Source: JBNLAN01 sp050302175
GTDB taxonomy: Bacteria; Pseudomonadota; Zetaproteobacteria; Mariprofundales; Mariprofundaceae
Direction of reading: 5' to 3'
Length of the DNA stretch: 23,683 nucleotides
Assembly: GCA_050302175.1 (NCBI GenBank)
Contig: JBNLAN010000003.1
Coordinates: 1-23,683 of the forward strand
Shown: in pieces, positions 15,467 through 20,960 of the stretch
How the letters are laid out: each line of letters starts with the position of its first letter
How positions within the stretch are numbered: position 1 is the stretch's first letter
The notes under the pieces: generated by a model
Databases searched by the model: none
What the model was told of the DNA's origin: nothing
What the model saw: the letters and a program-made list of their open reading frames with translations, nothing else
Program-made: the position numbers and the translations under genes

Positions 15467-16119
15467 TACAACCACCCCCGTGCGTGCATATAGGCCTGAA
15501 TCACTGAGCCCAGCATCTCCATGTTTTCCGGCAGTACAACCACCAGCAGTGCGAAAAGCACTATCATCAATACGAACAACCATGAAATGCCAGCCATCAT
15601 GATCAGCAATGCCGCCAATCGGCCAACTCTGGCATGACTGACCAGTCCGCGCCAGTTCAGAAAGAAATTCCATAACGCCATGACCGGCCCCAGGTACGGC
15701 CCCCATGCAATCGCAAAGGGCGCTCCGCTATAGGCACATATCTGGAATACCACCTCAACCGAAACCTCACGCCCGGTAAACACTCGAATTGCCCGGCTTA
15801 AATACCACGCCCAGAGATAGGAGCTAGCAAGACCGATGCTGATCGAAACCGGATAGATCAGAAGCACCATCAGCAAACCTGTAATAAAGTTGGGGGCAAA
15901 CTGAGGAACTGCTGTGCCAAATGTGAGTGTCATCATCAAAGTCGGCACAGAGAGGTAAACGACAAGCAGTTTGGCATTGTTTCGGAAACCGGAGGCTTCG
16001 GGCATCTGCTCGAACATCTTCCGGGGCTGAAACAGCGCGGAAAAGAATATCGAAACAACCGATTCGCTAAGAACTCCTCCCTGATAGTAGAGAGGAATCG
16101 GAAGGTTAAACCGGCTCAC
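15466..16119 (-). CDS. Yip1-family-like multi-pass membrane protein
   Basis: The product from the GTG at 16119 is 217 aa with about five membrane helices. The layout is a short cytoplasmic start with FFSALFQPRKMFEQMPEASG, then hydrophobic blocks. This resembles bacterial Yip1-domain proteins, which often start with a phrase like LFxPxxxFxxL; their function is unclear. The GTG is chosen because GGGGAG lies five to ten bases upstream. It also overlaps the end of the 51-aa membrane peptide, whose TAA is at 16106-16108. The stop TAA overlaps the SCO1 ATG. The three genes thus form one tightly coupled unit, which suggests a common task in the membrane, perhaps respiratory complex assembly. Confidence 0.8.
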   Translation of the reverse strand: MSRFNLPIPLYYQGGVLSESVVSIFFSALFQPRKMFEQMPEASGFRNNAKLLVVYLSVPTLMMTLTFGTAVPQFAPNFITGLLMVLLIYPVSISIGLASSYLWAWYLSRAIRVFTGREVSVEVVFQICAYSGAPFAIAWGPYLGPVMALWNFFLNWRGLVSHARVGRLAALLIMMAGISWLFVLMIVLFALLVVVLPENMEMLGSVIQAYMHARGWL

Positions 16120-16261
16120 GCGGCTCCCCCTCGCTCTGATGATGCCCCAAACTGCCTTTACGGTTTGTGAACCGGGCAAGCAATAAAACAACTGCCGCCA
16201 TCAGCAGATAACTTGGATACAGGCCGATCTGTTCGACCAGCCAATCGGCGGCATAAAGCAT
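16106..16261 (-). CDS. 51-aa single-pass membrane peptide, first gene of the SCO1 operon
   Basis: ATG at 16261 to TAA at 16106 gives 51 residues. A strong Shine-Dalgarno sequence, GGAGGTGAG, lies a few bases upstream, supporting translation. The helix is at about residues 14-31 (YPSYLLMAAVVLLLARF) and is followed by a polar tail with HHQSEGEPREPV. Its end overlaps the GTG start of the Yip1-like gene by 14 bases. Size and topology recall small respiratory accessory peptides such as CcmD or CcoQ, but there is no specific match that I can justify. Confidence 0.65.
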   Translation of the reverse strand: MLYAADWLVEQIGLYPSYLLMAAVVLLLARFTNRKGSLGHHQSEGEPREPV

Positions 16262-16310
16262 GGGTACTCACCTCCAGGCTCAGATTTACGCCAGCACTGA
16301 GCAGCCGCGG

Positions 16311-16340
16311 AGTATCGTATTAATATCATTACATTGTCAA
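16311..16340 (-). promoter_or_regulatory. Candidate sigma70 promoter of the SCO1 operon
   Basis: On the minus strand a perfect TTGACA (16335-16340) is followed after 18 bases by GATACT (16311-16316). The transcript would start about 45 bases before the 51-aa peptide gene. A 12-bp perfect palindrome CTAATATATTAG lies directly upstream of the -35 box. Confidence 0.5.
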
Positions 16341-16343
16341 CTT

Positions 16344-16355
16344 CTAATATATTAG
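16344..16355. promoter_or_regulatory. Palindrome CTAATATATTAG, possible operator
   Basis: A perfect 12-bp palindrome ends three bases upstream of the TTGACA of the SCO1 operon promoter. The 9-mer ATATATTAG also occurs at 462-470 inside the candidate promoter of the 31-aa peptide/thioredoxin pair. The AT-rich composition makes chance a real alternative. Confidence 0.3.
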
Positions 16356-16398
16356 TGAGAATCCTGACTCGTCCATACGTGCTACCGGATTATTTGCA

Positions 16399-17676
16399 CT
16401 ACTGGCGCCCGACCCAGGCGTCCTTCAACTCTTTATCGTTGCTGAACTTCTTGGCGTAGGCACGTGCTTCCGCTTTGTCTGCAAATCCGACAACGCGAAC
16501 ACGATACCAGGTCGTCCCCTTGATCATATGCGGAACCACCTCGCACTCGACCCCTTGCTTCTGCAATTTCTGATGCAGACGGTCAGCAGCTGAACGAGCA
16601 TCAAATGAAGCAAGATATACTGCCCAGACTCCGCCTCTCTTGCTGGCCGGGGCCTTCCCGGCTCCTTTCGGCTTTTGCAAAGCAGACCTGGCTTCTTTTT
16701 TCTCCGCCTGCGACTGTATTTCGGCCGCAGTCAGCTTTTGCTCGGCGGCATCAAGCTTCTGTTGAAAGCTTGTCGGATTAAATATCGCCTGCTTCATCAC
16801 CTGCAGCGAAGACTCCATCGCTGAAAGCTGTATATCCATCTGCATACCGAGCCAGATCACACCACCTGCAACTGCAATACCAAGCAAGGACAAAAAGCCA
16901 GGAATGAAGCTACCACCCGCTTTTGCGGGTGCTGCTTTGCTGCTCATCGCAACTGCCTTGCCGCCTTGTTTTACCTGTGGTGCCGCAGCAGCAGCTTGTG
17001 CAGGTGCAGGTGCAGCAAACGAAAAAGCATCATCCGCTGCACCATCCCCATGCGGATCCGGCATCCTCATAATCTCACGCGTCTGCACATCATCGTCATC
17101 GCTAAACTTGTCCACTTCGATTTCAGGCGCATAGTCATCGGACATCGGCTCCATCATCTCTTCGGTCAGTTCGACAATTTCAAAGGCATCGCCGGTATGC
17201 ACAGCAGCATCTGCCGCCTCAGAGGCATCTTCATCATTCGAGGTGGCGTTGGCCTGTGCCGCAGCATCTTCCACTGCATCGCTGCCCATATCAAAATCAA
17301 ACTCATCCCCGGCAAGCTGAACTGTCGATGGCATTTCAGGTTCGAATTCTGTATCGGTGGGCGCCTTCTTCACCCCGACAGCATCCGCTCCAATTCCATC
17401 CAGATCGGCAAGCATGCTATCGAGAAGTGTATCCATACCGATGTTTTCATTGAGCGCCGGAGAAGCAGGCGCAGTAGCGGCCGCTTCGAGCTCATCTTTG
17501 CTCAACAGCCCATCCACATCGTCAAGCCCAATATCGCCGGTTTCTGCATTAGGAGTTCCGGACGCAGCCGTGTGCTCGCCGGTATCCATATCGAACTGAA
17601 CGGTCTTCAGAAAATCATCGTCCGACATCTCCGATAACGAAGACTTGCCTCCGGGTCTGTCCGCACTTCCTGCCAT
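16399..17676 (-). CDS. SPOR-domain membrane protein with long acidic cytoplasmic region
   Basis: The start ATG at 17676 is chosen because GAGGAG lies just upstream; an in-frame GTG four codons earlier is part of that ribosome site. The 425-aa product has an acidic, low-complexity N-terminal region of about 256 residues. It contains repeated short leucine/acidic motifs (for example DDFLKTVQFDMDTGE and MDTLLDSMLADLDG). A single membrane helix follows (about 257-280), then a coiled-coil-like stretch and a C-terminal SPOR domain (about 348-425, VWAVYLASFDARSAADRLHQ). SPOR domains bind denuded peptidoglycan, usually at division sites. The large acidic cytoplasmic part is unusual for division SPOR proteins and may bind a cytoplasmic partner. 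Confidence 0.85.
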   Translation of the reverse strand: MAGSADRPGGKSSLSEMSDDDFLKTVQFDMDTGEHTAASGTPNAETGDIGLDDVDGLLSKDELEAAATAPASPALNENIGMDTLLDSMLADLDGIGADAVGVKKAPTDTEFEPEMPSTVQLAGDEFDFDMGSDAVEDAAAQANATSNDEDASEAADAAVHTGDAFEIVELTEEMMEPMSDDYAPEIEVDKFSDDDDVQTREIMRMPDPHGDGAADDAFSFAAPAPAQAAAAAPQVKQGGKAVAMSSKAAPAKAGGSFIPGFLSLLGIAVAGGVIWLGMQMDIQLSAMESSLQVMKQAIFNPTSFQQKLDAAEQKLTAAEIQSQAEKKEARSALQKPKGAGKAPASKRGGVWAVYLASFDARSAADRLHQKLQKQGVECEVVPHMIKGTTWYRVRVVGFADKAEARAYAKKFSNDKELKDAWVGRQ

Positions 17677-17746
17677 ACGTCTCCTCACTGCCCTCCGATA
17701 TACGTATTAAATCCTGCTTTCGGGCAAGAAGCAAACCCGCTGGATA

Positions 17747-18145
17747 CTACCGCCTGCAAATCGGCCGATCGTCCGGATTCTCGACGGCCGAGGCGATATC
17801 GTCGACGAACTCCCCCAGCTCTTCGAAACTGAGTACGCCCAAGACCCGTTTCAAAAGCTCCGGGCGGACCGAAGCCATGATTTTTCTTCCATCCGCCAAT
17901 CGCACTTCAACCGCCGCCGCATAGACATGCTTGTCGTCATCGGCCGACATTAGCGCCTCGTTGTACTCCATCATTTCATCGTAATAGCTCTCGATCTCCT
18001 CGATCAATTTGTCGTCCAGGCCCTCCGGCAGGGCGGCGACCCACTCTCCATGAGAGGTTTTTAAACTCGGCTGCAAGCCGCGCTCTTTCAAGAAGTCATT
18101 GAATTTCTCGCATGGCCGTTCGTCGAAAAAAATATATTCAAGCAT
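17747..18145 (-). CDS. Acidic soluble protein of unknown function downstream of cbbM
   Basis: From the ATG at 18145 the product is 132 aa (MLEYIFFDERPCEKFNDFLK). This start has CGGAG nine bases upstream. The ATG six codons earlier (18163) has no Shine-Dalgarno sequence. The protein is acidic, predicted mostly helical, with a central segment KLIEEIESYYDEMMEYNEAL and one conserved-looking strand pair AAAVEVRLADGRKIMASVRP. I do not recognise the family. It is on the cbbM strand but beyond a strong terminator, so it relies on readthrough or its own promoter. It is not CbbQ or CbbO. Confidence 0.75.
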   Translation of the reverse strand: MLEYIFFDERPCEKFNDFLKERGLQPSLKTSHGEWVAALPEGLDDKLIEEIESYYDEMMEYNEALMSADDDKHVYAAAVEVRLADGRKIMASVRPELLKRVLGVLSFEELGEFVDDIASAVENPDDRPICRR

Positions 18146-18199
18146 CAGGTAGAACTCCGTCATTCAGTCTGCAGCGACAACGTTAACCCCGAACACTGC

Positions 18200-18239
18200 A
18201 AACAAAAAGGCCCCCGCATGTGCGGAGGCCTTTTTGTTT
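18200..18239 (-). terminator. Strong rho-independent terminator after cbbM
   Basis: AAACAAAAAGGCC pairs with GGCCTTTTTGTTT, and CCGCA pairs with TGCGG around a two-base centre. On the minus strand the GC stem is followed by TTTTTGTTT about 25 bases after the cbbM stop. It is symmetrical enough to work in both directions. Confidence 0.9.
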
Positions 18240-18263
18240 CGGTAAAAAAACGAAACGTTCGAC

Positions 18264-19670
18264 TTACTTGTGAACGCCCAGTTTTTCGCGCCAGTCGGGG
18301 AAGATCTTGTCGGCATCGAACGGGAAGGATTCGAACGCACGTGCGAACTCCTTGTGGCTCTTCGCGAACTCGATCGGATCGGCACCTGACTTCCAGCACT
18401 CGTAGGCCTGGTTCAGCGAGGTACCGCCGGCAGCCGGGCTGTCGATGTGGCCGTAAGCGCCGCCACCGCAGGTGTTGATCACGTTGCCGTGGCCGAGGTT
18501 CTCGAAGAAGCCCGGCAGACGCAGTGCGTTCATGCCGCCTGAGATGATCGGTGTGGTTGCTTTCATGCCGTACCACTTCTGGTTGAAGTAATGACCCATG
18601 CACTCGTCGCGCTCGATCATGTAGGCCAGAACGCGGTCGTCGCGGCCGCCTTCCATCTTGCCGTAGCCCATGGTGCCGGTGTGAATACCGGAAGCACCCA
18701 TCAGACGCGCCATCTTCATGTGAACCAGCATGGTGTAACCGCGCGGGTTAACCTCGGAGGTTGCCATGCCGTGGCCGGCACGATGGTAGTGCAGGAAGGT
18801 CTTCGGGAATGCGCGGCGGCAGGTGGTAACGCCGGCAGGGCCGGTTACGAAGCCGTCAACGAGGAAGGCGACGTGATCTGCGGAGTTGATCTTGCCAAAC
18901 TGCTCCAGCAGGTACTCGCCACGAGCGACCATCTCATGATGGCAGTCAGCGGTAATGTTGGCCGAGAAGAGCTTGGCCTGACCGGTCTCCTGCTGCGCAC
19001 GATCCATCGAGTCTACAACCATCGGAATCACTTCCTTGGTCGGGCAGAAAACCTGGTTCCCCTGCGGCTCATCGTTCTTGATGAAATCGCCGCCGAGCCA
19101 GAACTGATAGCAGGCTTCCGCAAACGGCTTCGGACGCAGGCCGAGCTTCGGCTTCACGATGGTGCCGGAGATGTAGCCGCCGTCCACTTCAGGACGACCG
19201 AGAACTTTCCACAGACCGGAGATGTTGGTCGCAGGACCATCGAACTTCTTGATCATGCACTCTGGCACCATGAAGTCGAGCAGACGCAGGCCAATGATGT
19301 CGCCCATGCCCTGGTTGTTACCGATGATCAGCGAAGTCATCTGCGAAACCATGTAGTTGCCATCGGTGATGTTGATGTCGAACAGTTCAACCGGGTAAGC
19401 AATCTTGATCAGGCCGTAGCCGTCGCCGAATGAATTTTCCTCAACTTCGTAGACCAGTGCGTCAACACCGCGGGTGAAGTCGTCGGTGGTGGATACTTCC
19501 ACGTTGGTACCGGTTGAAGACTCGGCTGCAACGTGTGCAGCGGTCTCAACGAAGCCGTAACCTTCTTTGGGCTTGAGCTTGTATGCAGTCAGCAGATGTT
19601 TGCCGCCAGCAATGAGTTGTTCTTCGTTAAGATCAAAATTACAATAACGATTCGATTGGTCTAGTGCCAT
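18264..19670 (-). CDS. cbbM: Form II ribulose-1,5-bisphosphate carboxylase/oxygenase
   Basis: This 468-aa protein is a full-length form II RuBisCO (the family is about 460 residues) that fixes CO2 on ribulose bisphosphate in the Calvin cycle. Catalytic residues are in place: KPKLGLRP with K173 (equivalent to R. rubrum K166), and GGDFIKNDEP with the carbamylated lysine K198 and metal ligands D200 and E201. The loop MGYGKMEG and the C-terminal TCGGGAYGHIDSPAAG phosphate-binding segment are also present. No small subunit gene is present, as expected for form II. GGAGG lies eight bases before the ATG. The gene is divergent from cbbR and ends in a strong terminator. Form II has poor CO2/O2 discrimination, fitting low-oxygen, high-CO2 habitats. 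Confidence 0.98.
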   Translation of the reverse strand: MALDQSNRYCNFDLNEEQLIAGGKHLLTAYKLKPKEGYGFVETAAHVAAESSTGTNVEVSTTDDFTRGVDALVYEVEENSFGDGYGLIKIAYPVELFDINITDGNYMVSQMTSLIIGNNQGMGDIIGLRLLDFMVPECMIKKFDGPATNISGLWKVLGRPEVDGGYISGTIVKPKLGLRPKPFAEACYQFWLGGDFIKNDEPQGNQVFCPTKEVIPMVVDSMDRAQQETGQAKLFSANITADCHHEMVARGEYLLEQFGKINSADHVAFLVDGFVTGPAGVTTCRRAFPKTFLHYHRAGHGMATSEVNPRGYTMLVHMKMARLMGASGIHTGTMGYGKMEGGRDDRVLAYMIERDECMGHYFNQKWYGMKATTPIISGGMNALRLPGFFENLGHGNVINTCGGGAYGHIDSPAAGGTSLNQAYECWKSGADPIEFAKSHKEFARAFESFPFDADKIFPDWREKLGVHK

Positions 19671-19736
19671 GGATTAACCCTCCATTTGGATTCTGTGAGT
19701 AGCAACTCGTGAGAGCCCCCGCTCCTTTGCGCTGAT

Positions 19737-19749
19737 TGATCATAGATCA
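19737..19749. promoter_or_regulatory. Palindrome TGATC-ATA-GATCA in the cbbM leader
   Basis: This perfect 5-bp inverted repeat with a 3-base centre fits the LysR-type T-N11-A form. It lies between the predicted cbbM transcript start (about 19776) and the cbbM gene. It could be a second CbbR site or a leader element. Confidence 0.4.
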
Positions 19750-19782
19750 TTTTCAGCGATGGCGGGAACTTTACCGGCCTTT

Positions 19783-19788
19783 TGTATA
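19783..19788 (-). promoter_or_regulatory. Candidate -10 box of cbbM (activator-dependent promoter)
   Basis: On the minus strand TATACA lies at 19783-19788 with no good -35 match at the proper distance. The -35 region instead falls at the inverted repeat TGA-N6-TCA near 19807-19818. That is the expected layout for a CbbR-activated promoter. The leader would be about 105 bases. Confidence 0.45.
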
Positions 19789-19803
19789 ATGTGAAATCAA
19801 AGT

Positions 19804-19822
19804 TAATGATGACAGTCATAAA
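19804..19822. promoter_or_regulatory. Candidate CbbR operator overlapping the cbbR -35
   Basis: The segment TTAATGATGACAGTCATAA contains the inverted repeat TGA-N6-TCA, or ATGA/TCAT around TGACAG, within a LysR-style T-N11-A frame. It covers the -35 of cbbR (ATGACA, 19809-19814) and lies upstream of the cbbM -10. Binding could both activate cbbM and repress cbbR, as is usual for divergent LysR regulators. Confidence 0.45.
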
Positions 19823-19837
19823 TTTAGCTTATATATT
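19809..19837 (+). promoter_or_regulatory. Candidate cbbR promoter, probably giving a leaderless mRNA
   Basis: ATGACA (19809-19814) and TATATT (19832-19837) are spaced 17 bases apart. The cbbR ATG is at 19844, six bases after the -10 box, so the transcript is predicted to begin at the start codon. No Shine-Dalgarno sequence is present before the ATG. Confidence 0.45.
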
Positions 19838-19843
19838 AACGCC

Positions 19844-20767
19844 ATGAACCTGACACTCAGGCAATTGAAAATATTTGAGACTCTGGCCGGAACCAAAAAC
19901 CACACTCTGGCTGCCAAGGCGCTGTTCATGACCCAACCCGCCGTCTCCATGCAGATCAAACAGATGGAGGAGATGGTCGGCATGCCGCTATTCGAACGTA
20001 TCGGCAAACAGGTGCACCTGACCGAGGCGGGTCGCGAACTGCTGCATTACAGCAAATCAATCAGCCAGCAGCTTTCCGAAGCAGAAGCGATGCTGGAAGA
20101 GCTGAAAGGCCTGGAGCGCGGCACCCTGCACCTGACCATGGCCTCCACCGCCAACTACTTTGCCCCGCAACTCATCGCCGCTTTCACCCATAAATACCCA
20201 AGCATCAAGATAAGCCTAGACGTAACCAACCGTGCAGGACTGTTACAGGCACTGGACGAAAACCGCACCGACATGGCCATCATGGGGCGCCCGCCTGCAG
20301 GGCACGATCTTGTCGGCATTCCGTTCATGGACAATCCGCTGGTGATCATCGCCCCGCCTTCGCACCCATTGGCAGGCCACAAGCTCATCAAGCTCGCCGA
20401 GCTGGCACAGGAGCCCTTCATCGTGCGCGAGGGGGAATCGGGAACCCGTATTGCTGCAGAGCGTTTCTTCGCCGAGCACGGCATTCAACTTATCACCGGC
20501 ATGGAGATGAATCGCTCCGAGGCGATTAAGCAGGCGGTGATGGCGGAGCTGGGGCTTGGCATCGTCTCGCTGCATACTATTGAGATGGAGCTGGCACTAA
20601 AGCGCCTCTCCGTGCTGCGAGTGGAAGATTTTCCGATCATGCGCCAATGGCACATCGTGCACCGCAAGGGCAAGCGCTTTACCGCCATCCCGGAAGCCTT
20701 CAAACAGTTCGTGCTGGAGAATGCGCAGGAACTGGTTTCCCCGCCGACACTGGAAGAAGTGAAGTAG
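19844..20767 (+). CDS. cbbR: LysR-type regulator of the Calvin cycle gene cbbM
   Basis: The 307-aa protein has an N-terminal winged helix-turn-helix (LRQLKIFETLAGTKNHTLAA, then LFMTQPAVSMQIKQMEEMVG and LFERIGKQVHLTEAGREL). A coiled linker and a LysR substrate-binding domain from about residue 90 follow. The segments TMASTANYFAPQL and REGESGTR are typical of CbbR. CbbR activates cbb genes in response to metabolites such as NADPH or phosphorylated sugars in other organisms. The divergent position 173 bases from cbbM supports the name. The start has no Shine-Dalgarno sequence and may be leaderless. Length is normal. Confidence 0.94.
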   Translation: MNLTLRQLKIFETLAGTKNHTLAAKALFMTQPAVSMQIKQMEEMVGMPLFERIGKQVHLTEAGRELLHYSKSISQQLSEAEAMLEELKGLERGTLHLTMASTANYFAPQLIAAFTHKYPSIKISLDVTNRAGLLQALDENRTDMAIMGRPPAGHDLVGIPFMDNPLVIIAPPSHPLAGHKLIKLAELAQEPFIVREGESGTRIAAERFFAEHGIQLITGMEMNRSEAIKQAVMAELGLGIVSLHTIEMELALKRLSVLRVEDFPIMRQWHIVHRKGKRFTAIPEAFKQFVLENAQELVSPPTLEEVK

Positions 20768-20931
20768 CCCCCTGTTTCCAGTTATTTTATTTTGCGCTAT
20801 ATATAAACAAGAGTGCAGTAAGTCTCCAGCGCATGATTGCATCATCCGGGGCTCCATGCACAAACATCATTCCCAACACTTGCACAGGATTGTACAGTGA
20901 CTGGTGGGTGTAAGAGGGGGCGATTTTTTGG

Positions 20932-20951
20932 AAAAATGTCGGCGCATTTTT
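20932..20951. other. Hairpin AAAAATG-TCGGCG-CATTTTT just before the PAS sensor gene
   Basis: A 7-bp inverted repeat with a 6-base loop ends nine bases before the ATG at 20961, with GGG directly after it. It could terminate cbbR transcripts or fold against the ribosome site of the next gene. The 193-base gap between cbbR and this gene holds nothing else I can identify. Confidence 0.35.
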
Positions 20952-20960
20952 GGGTAGTCT

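Noticed and set aside
15467..15706. An 80-residue N-terminal extension of SCO1
   Set aside because: It overlaps the Yip1-like gene in another frame, and the signal peptide begins precisely at the ATG at 15466.
18591..19433. A 280-codon open frame on the plus strand inside cbbM
   Set aside because: It is antisense to a clear RuBisCO gene; its long length reflects codon bias of the real gene.
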